Shown here: positions 11,932 to 25,090 of the stretch, piece after piece
Layout of the letters: each line of letters opens with the position of its first letter
Position numbering within the stretch: the stretch's first letter is position 1
From: Nomia melanderi
Taxonomy: Eukaryota; Arthropoda; Insecta; Hymenoptera; Halictidae
DNA: 64,000 nt
Direction of reading: 5' to 3'
NCBI RefSeq assembly: GCF_051020985.1
Contig: NC_135003.1
Span: 12,703,501-12,767,500, forward strand
Translations under genes and position numbers: made by a program
The notes under the pieces: model-generated
The model's input: the letters and a program-made list of their open reading frames with translations, nothing else
Databases searched by the model: none
Told to the model about the DNA's origin: nothing

Positions 11932-12840
11932 GATTCCACGGGAACTTCGATCCTCCTTCGACTCCTTTTTTTTTTGCTTCTCTCCATTACTCCGTGTCGA
12001 GATTAACGATCGATCGATTCACGCGAATTATTCTCGGGTTAACCTATTATGCACTGCGGACGCCAGTACCGTTTTCGTGGAAACGGAACCCGAAATGCTC
12101 GGTTTTTCTTTTTTGAATTTGGTTTAGTCTCCATTTCGCGATTACGGTTTGTTTATTTTAATTGTTACTTTTTTCGAGTATATTTACCTGATTCCATAGG
12201 AACTTCGATTCTTCTTCGACTCCTCTTTTTGTTTTTTTTTTGCTTCTCTCCGTTACTCCGTGTCGAGATTAACGATCGATCGATTCACGCGAATTATTCT
12301 CGAGTTAACCTATTATGCACTGTGGACGTCAGTACCGTTTTCGTGGAAACGGAACCCGAAATGATTGATTCTTCTTTCTTGAATTTGCTTTAGTTTCCGT
12401 TTCGCGATTACGGTTTGTTTTGTTTTAATTGTTACCATTTTTGAGTATATTTACTTGATTCCACGGGAACACTGATTGTCCTTTGATCTTCTTTCTCTAC
12501 TCCATGTTGGAATTAATTATCGATTGATTCTTGCGATTTTCGAGTTAATATGTTGTATATTGAAGGTGCATCCAGGAATTTTCATGGAAATAGTGTTATA
12601 ATTTTAATCACTCAGATTTTTATTTTTATGTTCAATATCAGACGTCATCGAGCAGTACGACTTGATTCCACAGGAACTTCGAACCGTTTTTGCTTTTTTG
12701 TCCTCTCCCTCTGTGTCGAGATTAAGTCGATTGATCGATTCGTGTGAAGTGCTTTCGATTTAATCCGTTACATAGTGAAGGTAACTTAAAATACCACTTT
12801 TATGAAAATGGTGCCATCAACCAATATACTTAGGTTTGTT
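11932..12840. repeat. Degenerate tandem repeat, four units of about 207-267 bp
   Basis: Units start at 11932, 12190, 12457 and 12664 with GATTCCAyrGGAAC. Units 1 and 2 are very alike (GATTAACGATCGATCGATTC, the TATTATGCACTG phrase and GTTTTCGTGGAAACGGAAC shared). Units 3 and 4 are progressively more diverged. Each carries a T-rich run after the start. No gene product is recognised in the frames crossing it. Confidence 0.85.
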
Positions 12841-15800
12841 ATTTTAATTCGCTTGAATTTCATGCTCTTCTGCTTTTTATTCTTTTAACATTATTTTTCT
12901 CTTGGTCTCGAATTGATAGAAAGGTTAGAGTCAATGCAATGACATTGTCATTGACAATGTCCCATGCATTTATAAAGGATATTACATGGAAATATATTTC
13001 GTGGTAGTTATTTTGAATTCAATCAGTCTTAATATATCTCGAATAAAGACAATACTAAGAATAAGAATTTAGACAAAAGGTCTAATTCGTATACAGGACT
13101 TTACGTCAGCGGCACAGATTCCAGATATTCGTGAAAACAGATCACGAAGAGCGTCTACTTCCTTTTCATTTTCACATACAGAAATCGTTGAACAATTCGC
13201 CAAAGCTGTTCCAGTATTTCCAGTTCGCCTCGCGGTTCGTTTATTGAGTACGAAGTGTTTTATACGCTTTCTTCTCAGTGTTATTATAGAAACTGAAATT
13301 ATTCTGTGCACAACGCTTTATGGTTCGTGACCGACTCGTCTGTTCTTGACAATTTAATCTTTGGGCTCAAATTCCTCGAGTTCCTTGCTTTGTACAATAT
13401 TTCATTCGCAGATTAAACAAATGAAAAGTAATATCTTTTAATTGCAAGGTATTATAAGATATGCACTTATTTCTATTGAATTTCATATAATTATTAGTAA
13501 TTGAACCTCATATTTTAATTTTACTTCTTGTAATACGCTAGTCGGAAATATAAAATTTCCAATTGAAAATACTGTATTTATTGATCAACTGTTTCAATTA
13601 ATGCAATTAGTGCATTTTATAATTGGGAATTAAATAATTTTAAACCGTTTTGATTATAAAATGAATGTCCAAATTATTTGTGCGAACATCGATTTCGGTG
13701 TTTGAAAGAAAACTGTTCTTTACTTGCATTATAAATGTATTCAGCGATCAAGAAATAAAACAGAATTAAATCACGATTACCATCGATAATTACAAATGAA
13801 TTCAACTTTTATTACAGGATTCGAAGTACGCAGCGAATCACATTAACGTTTTTCCATTCGAATTCTTGACGCTGCCAGGAAATAACGTTGGATATTTCAA
13901 AAAGACTATTGTTTAAAACTGTAAATATATTGTAATTTAATGTCGATTAATTTAAATCGATAATTTCATTTTTTTATTTCGATTAATTTAATTAAGCCCA
14001 ACTTTAATTTCTTCGGCATTCTATGGTATCCATTAAGAACAGATTTTATAAGATAAAGTTATTATTTTATGCATAACAATTCCATGTTTATTGTTAAAAT
14101 CCTGTTAGAGATTTCTCTAAATATTTCCCTTAATTTTCTTTTCGTTAGTCATTATCTTTAACTTATTAGATTATGCTGTAGCGTTTTCGCGTGAAACCCT
14201 TGACCACTCGAACCACATGAATTTTTCTATACGAGCGACGCAATCCCTCTAAAGGATACTTTTATTCAACAACCATCGACCGTGCAAGCTAAATTCTCCC
14301 CGCATTTTGGTTTCCCTCTCAATTACGACCGGATAAAAAGTTTCAAATTATTTTTAACGCAGGGGTCGTTAGTTCCTCATGTTCTCGTATAATTTAACGT
14401 AGTATTTCAAATACCTGTTTAAATCATGTATATACTATTATATTATATACGAACTATATTATACGTAATTACACGCGAATATTAAAATTTGTTCAAACAT
14501 TTGAATCTCTCAATTGCATTTAACATTCCACTTATACTTAACCAAAATTTCTTATTTCGCAACAACTCATTTATTATTTTTAATTCACGCATTCGTTGAA
14601 GAACAAGATCATGAACGTTGAATCGAATTTAAAGTAAAGATAGTTCAGAATTTGGAAGAAAACAAGTATTAAACTGAAAGTTACTGTTATACCAATTAAT
14701 TCCTCGCGATCCGACTTGTTTAATCAGAAACTTTACGATAACATTGAAATGAATAGTGTTAGGTGTGGAATTGTTTCTCTACCTATCAAGTTTACTGTAG
14801 GTTATTTGCTTGACCTAGTTTTGAGGGCTTGGCTGAAGAGAATGCTCAGTATCGAAGGGATTATTTCAAAACGTTTATTTTCTGTTAACTTCGCTATACC
14901 GCGGGAATTCACTTACGTTACGATTCATTTATAAAAAGTTACAAAGGTATATAACAAAATTCACAAAACAGAACATTTCTGTAATAAACACACGTTCCAT
15001 TAACTAAACAGAAAACAATACTAAACACACAATAATCAAAAAGTAAGTTATCAGCTAAAAGTAGGTTCAGAACCATTCACATCGGAATTATAAAATACAA
15101 ATATTAGATACCGAATAAAGACTAATAGAAAAATCATAATTTATTAAAGACAGCAATAATAGAGTGAATGCTCGTCGCAATAATTCCTGAAAACGGAGAC
15201 GCAGCAATGAAAATTCTACAAAAGATTTATACCGCGTACCGTCCAGCGCCGACGTTCAAATTTCCAAAACGGTCGAGCTCCGTTCGATTTTCTTGCTGTG
15301 TTTTTTACCCGCAGAAACGAAAGGGAATCCAAACGATCTGAATGATCTAAACCAGAGTAATACCGATAAAACCATCGAGATCTTTTTCTTTTTCCACCGT
15401 CGGTTCCGTCCCGCTCGCTCCTGGCCATCGTGCAGTTCATTCCCATCGTCTAACGGATATCGAGGTGAATCAGATCATCACTCGATTTAACAACTCGCGG
15501 ATAAAGGCGTTTTACTAAACACGCGCGAGTAGAAAAGACCTAATGGCGGAAAACAATTTCTTTTCTTAAGGGGGCGCAATTCAATTTTTTGCCGTCGCCA
15601 TTAATTCTTTTTACGGACGAATCGAGCCGGGCGCACGGCTCAATTAGCAACGGAAAAAAATTGCGCGATTAAGAATTCATAACAGTAAAGAACGATGTTT
15701 ATTACTAAGAATTAGAACGTCACGCATTTCCAAACATTACTCATGCGGGGTTAACAATCTTCGCGAGCCTCGGTTTAGTTTATATTAAGACCAGCCTTTG

Positions 15801-16827
15801 CTATTATAATTTATATTTCATCATTTATTGCGTTCCCTGTGCTCGTCCGTTTCGCAATTAAAACAGAAATTACATTACGTGGAACAAGGAATCGTATAAA
15901 TACGTTTCTTTGCTCTATTCCTAGTCGGGGGTAGGTTTGAAGATAGCTTATTCTATCCCGCCGAGCCTCGCTCATTATTTTTATTCGCTGGCATTTCCTT
16001 AAATTGTTGTCTATTCTTCCTTCATCTCATCTTCTCTTTTATATGAGTAACTGTACACTATTCAAAAAATTTGATTACACTCGAAACGACACTATAAACT
16101 AAAGTAATTATTTTAAAGAATAAAGTAGATTTTATTATTACCAAGTTATCCTGTAGTTTTTTTTAAATACAATCAGTAGCTAGAGATTCCTTAATAGATT
16201 TTCCAATGACGACGCTGATTATAATCAAACCAGTCTTCTTCAAACGACGTAACAACTTTATTAAACTAATGTCTCAAACAAAAATTATTGTACTCTTTTT
16301 CAACACACTACTAACAAATCTATCAATAACGTTCTTCGTTCGAGTACCAAACCAAGAAGCAACATTCGTCTCCATAACGTTTCACGGACAAAAAAATAAC
16401 ATACCATATAACTCTTTACAGAGCCTTCCGTCTTCGCAACCAACCAAAGATGGCGAAGACAAAATCACTTTCCTGTTCCGTAACGTCCCCCCGGCTCTCT
16501 CGCAAAGGCAACAGGCCGAAAACTATATATAAGTACCAACAGAAGAGACAATGCAAGAACTTAAACAGGAGATCAAAGAAAGGTAGGAACGCTGTCTTTG
16601 TACGAGGACATTTGTCCAGTCGGTGCAACCTGCAGTCACGAAAATGAAATTAGCTCTTATGCCGGCGGTAAGGATCGGGTACGGGCGCTTCCGTTAACCG
16701 TACCGGCGAGACGAATTCTTTCGTGTCTGAAGGCAACGACAGGTGGAGGAAGGTGAAACCCAAGAGGAAACAGGCTGTCATGGCGGAGGAAGACTGCCAG
16801 GAGAGCGGATGTCATTTCGTGGTCGAC
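12841..16827. other. AT-rich intron sequence
   Basis: Apart from the hairpin at 12941 nothing organised was found. Patches at 15200-15640 and 16400-16800 are less AT-rich, with short frames on both strands that match no family I know. Confidence 0.45.
12941..12961. repeat. Perfect short inverted repeat
   Basis: GACATTGTC-ATT-GACAATGTC, a 9-bp stem with a 3-nt loop, in otherwise AT-rich intron sequence. Confidence 0.8.
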
Positions 16828-17175
16828 TTATTTCGCTGCCGGTAGGCAGTCAGGTACCCGAGGCTTCCCATTCCTTTGTGTGTCCACCTCTTTCATTATT
16901 TTACCCAACTTCCTGCGTCCGAAAACGATGCTACTCCGCCATAAGCCTCTCACCATGGCTGTGACCTCACTGCCAGTCTTCCACCTTGTCTCATGGACGC
17001 ACAGAATACATCGCGACTTCTTTGACAACGTTAACTTCGTTCCCAACTTTAAGCATTTGGCTGGTGAGCTAGACTTTCGGGTGATCCGGTTTCCTTCGTA
17101 GACGATGATATTTCGTATGGAGCTAAGTATTTGATCTAGTAACTCTGTTAACCCCTCGTGGACGAATGTCGACAT
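16828..17175 (-). pseudogene. Decayed LINE (non-LTR retrotransposon) endonuclease fragment
   Basis: A minus-strand frame contains CILCVHETRWKTGSEV, with the C/E-T-R-W-K core that marks the first catalytic block (QETRWK type) of apurinic endonuclease domains in RTE- and CR1-like LINEs. Upstream, LKLGTKLTLSKKS resembles the usual start of the domain (LGTWNVRTL) with substitutions and a small deletion. About 50 residues downstream remain in frame, then stops appear. No reverse transcriptase blocks follow, so this is a short 5' relic. The family is inferred from one motif. Confidence 0.5.
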
Positions 17176-20034
17176 TTCGGCGAGATTTTCATGTTTGGAA
17201 CGGTACGTGCAAACGAATGGTTGAATTACTCGAATAGCAAGAGAGTATGTAGTTTCCTTTTTTTATTGTTTAAGGAATCGATATATGATTTAGCTTCAGC
17301 TGACGAAGGTTTCGTGTATTTCAAAGAATCTTCGGTCGCCAAGGGTTGAGACTTGGAAATTCTTTGAAGTATTATTTTCGTTAAACGACGCTGTGATTGT
17401 GAAAATACGTTGAAATTGTTTTGAAGTATTTTTAAGGAATATAATTCGTGAATTAATTCAGAGTTTAAGGGGATAAAACCTGTGAAATTTTGTGATAAAT
17501 GATACTTTAGTTCGCTGGAGAGTTTCAATGCAACGAAGTTTCTTTTTCCGTATGTTCTTACGATATTCAGTTTGAACGTATAACTCTGGAGTGTTTCAGA
17601 GGAGTTCGAAATGTTGGCAGTGTTACAATCTTTGAAATAGGATACCTCTCGTATATTTGGAAACAGCACTTGACAGTTTACACGCGTTTCTCTTAAAAAG
17701 ATATTTTCTGAGATGGCAGTTACTATAATTTCATAATATCAATGGTCCAATTTGTCCAATTTAAATGTCGACTAAAACCAATATTTGCGAAGTTCGAATT
17801 TTTTCAAGTTCAAAATTGAAGGATCCTAGTAAAACTTCAATCTTCTCCAGATGTTGCATTTCTCCACTTGCACTGCTTCAGACAACAGCTACACTTAAGA
17901 AAATTAAGAATCTCTCTGTTTTTTTCTTCGTTTCGATGTATGGCAACGACTAATGTACCGGTCGCCACGCAGAGAACGTTTGTTCAGGCACGCTGCCAAA
18001 ACAGCTATAGCTTTCGACAGAATCATTATTTCCGCACGAAAAAATTACTACATCTTTTCCAAACATTGATAAATAAATTCGCGGAGTTTCAAACTCACAA
18101 ATTGAAAATTTCTATTGAAAAGAAAAAATAATTGAGAACACCACTTAACCCCCATGTTTCATTCAAAAGTAACAAACAAAGATCTTCGCATGAAACAATG
18201 CCAAAAAATCCAATTAATGAAGCCAGTATATAACCACACTAAAATCTATATAATAATACAACCAATTCACTTAAACATTCGTATAACAAAGAATTGCTAA
18301 AGGTCAAACACAGTGCGCAAGGGTTGCACGATCGTGCCTTAAATCACGCGCTCCAAGCAACAGACGACGATTAAACTAAATTCCTGTGCAAACTCCTGGA
18401 TCACGAGTTTCCAGTTCATTTCCGCGAAGCATTAAAATATCGCGTTGGCAATAACAAATAGTAAACAAGCACATGGCGCGACTTGTTTAACTTGCAGGAG
18501 TTAGCTCGTTCTGTACAGGACAATAGATCGTTCTGAAAAGAATCGGACTATGTCGCAGTGAAAATTTCATCGGCCGGACTGGATAGATATTGATATCGGA
18601 TTCCATTCTTTTTCTTCTCCCTCTTACATCGCGCAGTTTAAAATCCGAGATAACGGGCAGCTGCGAGCAGTTTGAATTACTATCGGGTTGAGGCAACGCG
18701 TGGAATCACACGTATCTGTCGGTGCACAGATATTTTTTCCTGGGAACGTTTTGAACGGGTGTCGACGGTTCACTTTCTCCTCGCTAACCTGGCATAATTA
18801 TTTACAGAGATTCCTGCTGCTGCTTCTTTCTCTTGGAACACAGAATTTTGTGCTCCATCGTGCACGAACGTTTATCTTAACAAAGATAATTGGATTCGGT
18901 CTTTCTAACCCTCGTCCGTCTCTAGATTTTTAACTTAGTACTTCGTCAACCGAAAAAGACTATAACTGCAACCTTTTTCATTAACTTTAATCGAACTCGA
19001 CAGATTTGATTAAAAATTGTGTTTCACAAGAGCAAGAGAGGTATTTAATAAATTACGAGTATCCCTAGTTCAAAGTTTACTAAACAAAATTGCAATGCTT
19101 GGAAAAGTGATCTCGATTGATGGAAAAGTAGAACGAAATATTGATTTATAGATACAATGAAATACAATGGTTTGATGAGAAGGTAAATCGTTGAGTTTTT
19201 TAATTCTTTGTGTAGAATTATGACTGAGATTGAAATAAAGGTGTAATATTACGGTTTGCTTAGTAAAACATATCGAAATGTGAAAGGTACCATCGGTTCT
19301 GAAATATATATATATTTGATCAAATATATGTATATTCACCACTTATTGACACAAAGCTGTCGCCGGTTGTAGAACAGGGACTCTTTGTTATACTGATACT
19401 GAGACCAGCTTTGCCACCGAAATACTGAATGGGCGTGAACACAAAATTCGGTTCCGTGTATCAGATTTCCAAGGTTCACGTTATCGGCCAGATAAATTTA
19501 TCACCGCTACAAAATGTATCGAATCATTTGAAAAGTATTTTCCGTGCTCCCAATCGATCTTCGTGTACAATAAATTGTCACACTGTCCAGAATTCAATGT
19601 AACAAAAATTCAATCTCAAGTACACCGAACTTGTTATATCACAGTTAATCGAAACCCAAATTTTCAACAATTTTCAATAATGTACAATAACAGTACAGTA
19701 ACAGAGGATAACAATAAAATTAACAACAACAAAACAAAATTCTCAAAAATCCAAAGATACCGTAGTAGCTCAAAATACAAAGTCGCGTTTCAAACAACAG
19801 CAGCGTGGAAACGCATTCAAATTTTTCTTAATCACACTTTCCTTCCAACGATATCTACCACAAAACAAATTACAGAACGTCGGCAGTAGTCTCGCATTTT
19901 TTCTTCTAATCTAAATTGAAGTTTATCGTCGTCCGAAAATAAACTCGTCCGGTATGTGCTGCGCAAAAGAAAACAAAAAAAAGAGAAAACAATGCAACAA
20001 GCATCATCAGAGTACATTCAGCTTTTAACACGAG
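17176..20034. other. Intron sequence
   Basis: TTAACCCCTCG at 17149 and the palindrome AATGTCGACATT at 17165 sit together and may be an element end. Frames at 17226-17669 (minus) and 19563-19889 (plus) have AT-rich composition and no recognisable motif. Confidence 0.4.
19302..19333. repeat. AT-rich palindrome
   Basis: TATATATTTGATCAAATATA is centred near 19320, with imperfect TA extensions on both sides. Confidence 0.7.
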
Positions 20035-20470
20035 AATTATGGTACCCCTCCAAATGTTTTATTTCCCCATTTCGTAATTATTAATATCTTAAAAGCGTTC
20101 AATACCCGAAATACTCTTCAAAATATATAGTTTTTTAAAAAATGCATTGTTACAATCTATATGAAAATGAAATGTTAATCCTAACAAGTGCTCGGCAGTT
20201 CTGATGTTAACCATAATAATACTTTTTCCGTGGCGGAGATAACGATTTCGTAATGCGCCGAAAGCGTAACGAAATATTCCAAATATATAGTTTCATTTCA
20301 ATACTATAACGAACATCCGAAAAAGTCGAGAGAAATGAATTGTTACATTCTGTATGGGAATGAAATGTTAATTCTAACGAGTGCTCGGCAGTTCTGATGT
20401 TAACCATAGTAATACTTTTTCCGTGGCGGAGATAACGATTTCGTAACGCACTGAAAGCGTAACGATGTCA
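20035..20470. mobile_element. Family F TTAA element duplicated in tandem (period 193 bp)
   Basis: The first copy runs from TTAACACGAGAATTA at 20035 to GCTCGGCAGTTCTGATGTTAA ending at 20210. A second copy ends with the same terminus at 20403. The flank after each (CCATArTAATACTTTTTCCG, then the GATAACGATTTCGTAA phrase) is also repeated, so flank and element were duplicated together. Confidence 0.75.
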
Positions 20471-20479
20471 AGTTCGACT

Positions 20480-22240
20480 TCGGCTACAAGCTGGTTTCGG
20501 GGTCATTCCCACGTGGGAACAGGAGGGGGGGCCACAATAACCCGTTGTGTACCGTGAACGTCGTCAAACACGAATCTACGATCTTCACGGGCAACGAGCA
20601 GGGCCAGAAATCTGAAAATCTTCCCGGGCGTTCGGTTAAAGTCGCGCCATCGCGACCGATCGTGGTGGTTCAACCGGCACTTCCGGCGCGCGTACCTGCA
20701 CGGCCGGAAACGCGCTTCTCCCCCTCACATCCTGAGGATCGCATGTGCACCTCGTTTTACCAATAACGCCGGCCCGCATTTCCAACTTTTATCCGCCACC
20801 TGAATCGACAATAGTGGAGGAGAAGACAAAGGGAATCCGTAGCCCGTGCGTTGTCTTCGAATTGCGGATTCTTCGAATGCGCGAGATGTTTGAACATTTC
20901 TCTTTTTTCAGTATCACCGTTGAAAGTACTGTAATTTAGACGATTTTCTTGGTAATATTATCAGTTGATTTGTATGATTTTAATTTGGAGCTTCGTTCGT
21001 GAGACATATTTTCGTTAAACGTCACGAGAATCTTGAACGTTTTATGCATGACTTGTTCCCTCGTAGCAAAGGTAAATAGGAACAATTATCAATTATTTGG
21101 CATCGGAATTCTTAAATTACACTATTGTTAAGTTATTTTTATTATTAAATATCTTTAGTCGGTAGCAGTCGTCTTGCATATTGTAATGTTTGCCGAGCAG
21201 TTCAGAAGTGTCGGTCATCGGAGACCGACACGGCGTTTAACGCGTTAAAAAGTATACATTGAAGCTATTGTATATCTGAAAATAAAATTACAAGCTACAA
21301 GAGTGAACGGTTATGTACTACTCGTGAATACATTTGCTTTTAATTGGCATCGTAAAAATTTTGATGAACGGAGCAATCGTCCTGCAATTTGATGCATAAG
21401 CGAAAGAAACATTCTATCATAATACACGCTTTTGAACACGCTTTAATACATCCTAACCGTATCTAATGTTTACAAACAATGTTCATCAATATGATGTAGA
21501 ATAAATTTTGCATCGTTGTAAAACAACAAAATGAATATGTACACATTTGCTAAAATGACCAACGGAAATCAACTGGAAGGACATATGTTCATATGACATT
21601 TTTTACTTGTTTTGGGCAGATTTCTGTTAAAGTACTGACATATATTCATGAATCACTCTGCATATAATATATAAATTTGTAATTTTGCACTTTGTAAATT
21701 CTGGTCTATATTTTACACATGGTAAAACATAAGTGGTGAAAAAATACCGGGCTAGCTATATCGCTCACAACTGGAAAAGTAGATCCCCTACTATTCGACA
21801 GAACGTATACGTTTACCGACAGTCACTGAGTTACCCTTACCTACCGGCCTTACCAACAGTCAACGAATGGAAAATCTACTATATCGATAAATAGAAGATT
21901 CCTGATCTACCAAACGGATTTCCGGAACATCTGGAAGAACGAGATAAAACGTTCGCGAATCCCAGTTTCTCACGATGTCACCAACACGTGTTGGACACAT
22001 GATAACGGATGTTGCATTTGGACACCAGATGCAAAAGCTACAGAAGCAGGATAGGATGTACCGAACATTTTTGTGACAAGCGAATTTCACAGACACACCT
22101 TGTGTCTCGCAAATGCTTGCAAAAGTTCTCATATCAATCTACAGAATTTTCTCCGCAACGCAAACGAGAATATTTCACTTGAAACATTTATATCTGCTGA
22201 ACGTAGCGCAATAATTCATGAATACAAATATATAATTACA
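20480..22240. other. CpG-rich patch then AT-rich intron
   Basis: 20480-20900 is CpG-rich. CCAACACGTGTTGG at 21981-21994 is a perfect palindrome around an E-box, CACGTG. A minus-strand frame at 21860-22132 is unusually protein-like but unrecognised; it may be an old element remnant. Confidence 0.4.
21208..21231. repeat. Perfect 9-bp hairpin
   Basis: GTGTCGGTC-ATCGGA-GACCGACAC, followed 5 bp later by the palindromic TTTAACGCGTTAAA. The setting (a TTAA-bounded terminus) resembles the GC-rich palindromes near the ends of families D and H. Confidence 0.7.
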
Positions 22241-22691
22241 TTAATTCCTTGCACTCGAAAGTTTTTTGCTAGAAATATCCAACAGTCTTTAATAAAATAT
22301 AGACAATGCACGTTGCGACCAATGTAAATAATTTAATCGATAAATTAAGGGACAAAAGTATTTTACTTTGATATTTCACATAATGATGCGTTATGCAAAG
22401 TTTAGTATTAACCCTTAGCACTTCAGGTTGTTTTGTAATCTATCAGCAACTGAAACTAATTTTTATAGTGTTCCTAGCGAATTTTATTTTCCTTCTTAGT
22501 ACAAAATTTGGATGTCTGGAAAATCGAATAATTTTAGGGTAGCTTCTTTAAGATTGATTAAAATATTTAATATTATAACTGGTGCAATATTGGAGCCTAC
22601 AGAGTTCAAAGGGTTAAACATCAAACATTATAATTCTACTGTATCAAACCCAGTGGTGACTGAGAGTCACCTTCCGAGTGCAAAGAATTAA
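22241..22691. mobile_element. TTAA element, family B, carrying a nested family A element
   Basis: The left end is TTAATTCCTTGCACTCGAAAG and the right end is CGAGTGCAAAGAATTAA, an inverted pair of about 17 bp with TTAA edges. Sequence between 22312 and 22407 contains the family B phrase GATGCGTTATGCAAAG. A family A element occupies 22408-22617, and family B sequence resumes afterwards. Confidence 0.7.
22408..22617. mobile_element. TTAA element, family A (CCCTTAGCACTC ends), nested in family B
   Basis: The element is 210 bp, from TTAACCCTTAGCACTTC to GAGTTCAAAGGGTTAA, with TTAA on both sides. Internal sequence (the AATTTTAGGGTAG phrase) is shared with 42745-42888 and 60605-60625. Confidence 0.75.
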
Positions 22692-24332
22692 TATAAATAA
22701 ATAATCAATAGATGCAAAATAAACATTTCAAATACACGATCGTATGAATAACCTTTCCATAACATTAAAAATCTTCATATCGTTCAAACGACTTCCTTTA
22801 AAATCAATGAACTGTCGTTACCGTTCTAAGAGAAGAATACGAAAAGCCATTTTTCATGATTCTTGTCAACATCCTGTTTTCCACGCCACAAACGATACCC
22901 AATTCTCCGACTTCTACCCTCTGACTCATTGGTCATGTATGAGTAACCCTGAAGTATCCGTCGACAAACGATTCGCGATTCCGCCGAGTCATGGTGATCA
23001 TCAGAAAAATTTGCCGGCCTCGTCGACGAGGAGAAACATCGATGAACTAATTGATCACCGCGAGACGAAAGGATGACAGGAGGATGAATGGTCACCGCAA
23101 CTGTACACTTTCGGCTGCTCCGAACCCCAAACTCGGGGCAGTTTAGCACGTGACTGGCGCGATTCTCCCTCGGGCAACCGGTGCGGTGAACCGAAAACTT
23201 TATAGACACTATACCGCAGTGACAGACAAAGCGAGCGATAGCGATTGAAATTCAAGCGGTCTGTGACCAAATGATTCGTCCTGAAGCTTTTTGCTACTCG
23301 CACCGTGGACGATGGCGTTCATTTATCTTCGAGTCATTTGTGGCGGACAGATTGGGATTCTGGTTCCGCGGGATCCCTACCGGTTCCACTGAATGCGTAA
23401 ACGAGAATCGAGCCTGTCTATTAAACGATTTCGAAAGCGCAATAAAATTCTAAGTGCTAGATCCTTGTACCCTTTAAGCGACATCTGTTCTTGCCACTGT
23501 GATTCACAATTGACGAGATCATTCAGTTACAATTGAATGGCGGGTTAACAGTTGGACCGTGGAGATTTTTTAAACTTTGCCCCTTGCCCTATGATTTCTT
23601 TCGTAACTGTGCTCGATAGAAACTTTATCGCTAATAATTTAGTAGAAATAGAAAAGAGTTTGATGCTTATTCCGTGTCTTCACCCTAAAGGTTCAAGATT
23701 AGATGAGTAATATTTCATTTGTATGAAAAATGAATAACATTTAGTTTCCTCGGTTGAAAACTTTCATCGCGGATCTGACTCGACCTCGCAACCTTGAGCG
23801 AATTATAAACGATTTTCAATTTACTCGCGAAGACTTCGCTCACTTTCCATTTACATCGTCCCGTCTTTTAACCCGTAGCGTCGAAATATAAATTTAGAAG
23901 AGCGGTTTATTCGAACGCGTACAGATTCGCCGTAGATCAAGTTCTATGGCCAATATAATGCCGTTTTACGCGCAACGCTCTGTATTCTTCAATAAAAGCT
24001 TACAGCAAACAAACAAAAAGTGGAAGCTGTTTATACGCGAATCGTGTTCGCTCGTACGAGGGGAAAAAACGGTTTAACGCGAGCGTGGGAGGCGGTATGG
24101 AGATATAAATTGTCGTTAATTTTGATGATGATTTTACGAGGTCGTCATCCGGCCACCGCAGTAAACACGAGAAATTCTATCCAGCCGTTCTGACGGGGCG
24201 AGATGATATCTAGAGTGCATACGGGTGCCGGTATCGTGTTATAACCTTAATTGTATTCCTTCTACCCCTTCAAGCTTTCAGAAAGTATTGGTTTCGTTCT
24301 GTGCAACGGGCACATCTGAATGCGGCACTCAC
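22692..24332. other. Intron with a CpG-richer stretch downstream of the GoLoco exon
   Basis: 22740-23450 and 23760-24230 are moderately GC-rich with overlapping short frames. Apart from the family C end at 23577 no feature was supported. Confidence 0.4.
23577..23650. mobile_element. Family C element end fragment
   Basis: CCCCTTGCCCTATGATTTCTT and the downstream CTTTATCGCTAATAATTTAG match, in inverse orientation, the right part of the copy at 3768-4012. The outer TTAA is mutated and the other end is not found. Confidence 0.5.
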
Positions 24333-24425
24333 CTGCGAGAAGTATGGCGGAAGGACGCATCGTTGATCGTCGAGACGCGAACTCTGCACCCTTTCCAGCA
24401 GTTCGAACAGATCTTGCGTCGTGCT
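24333..24425 (-). CDS. Rapgap1: Internal coding exon: GoLoco motif of a Rap1 GTPase-activating protein
   Basis: The exon is 93 nt, 31 codons, phase 0 at both ends. The acceptor (on the minus strand) ends TTTTGTTCCAG and the donor is CAG|GTGAGTG. It encodes STTQ, then DLFELLERVQSSRLDDQRC, then VLPPYFSQ. The core fits the GoLoco (G protein regulatory) motif, an amphipathic helix followed by the invariant D-Q-R triad whose Arg reaches into the nucleotide pocket of G-alpha-i/o. The family also occurs in Pins/LGN and Loco/RGS14. The preceding TTQDLFE and the single motif at an N-terminal position fit RapGAP best. The other two frames are also open, but only this one gives a family match and matches the phase of the neighbouring exon. 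GoLoco is clear; the assignment to RapGAP rather than another GoLoco protein is somewhat less sure. Confidence 0.82.
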
Positions 24426-24730
24426 CTGGAACAAAACCCTTTAATGAATGCAATTATTCGAGCAATACCATCGGCTAAGAGGATTTCATCTTTCCAACTG
24501 GAATTATGTCTTTCGTGCGTTTTCAAGCTTCCGAACTTCACTCGAGTCCCGAAGTTACGGCATTAAATAAAGCTCTTGGTACCGGCTTGAAACTAAATGG
24601 CACGAATATCTGTTAATTCGGTTTTTCACTTTTCTGGAGAAATAGATACCATCAGTCTTTGAACGGTGTTTGACGGTTAGTATGGATATAAATTTATGAT
24701 AAACATAGGATCTTTTTTAATAGATTGTAA

Positions 24731-25090
24731 ATGAGAAACTTTGATGAAAATGAATAAAAATTATAATTCGGGGGGTTAGAAATATATTATTCCTTTGACA
24801 AGATATAGACGCGGAGGCACTTTTATTGTTTATGATTACTTTGTTTATTTACGTTGCTACTGCGTTGGTGCACGAAATTATTACACTGAATGTGTATCTT
24901 TTAAAGAATATTTTTTTACATTTTTTAAAATGAAACTTTGATGAAAATAAATATATAAAAATTATAATTCAGAGGGTTAGGCATATATTATTTTGTATTG
25001 TATATAATTATTTTGTTTATTTACATTGCTGCTACGATGGTGTACGAAATTATTACACTGAATGTGTATCTTTTAAAGGATATTTGCTAA
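24731..25090. repeat. Two-copy tandem duplication, period about 198 bp
   Basis: Both copies run from GAAACTTTGATGAAAAT through ATTATAATTCrG to GAAATTATTACACTGAATGT and TATCTTTTAAAG. It lies in the 1.7-kb intron between the GoLoco exon and its upstream neighbour. Confidence 0.8.

Noticed and set aside
10843..12006. Long frames on both strands (up to 199 codons)
   Set aside because: All frames are open together because the DNA is CpG-rich, and the codon content resembles no protein. Only the 10550-10702 exon has donor and phase support.
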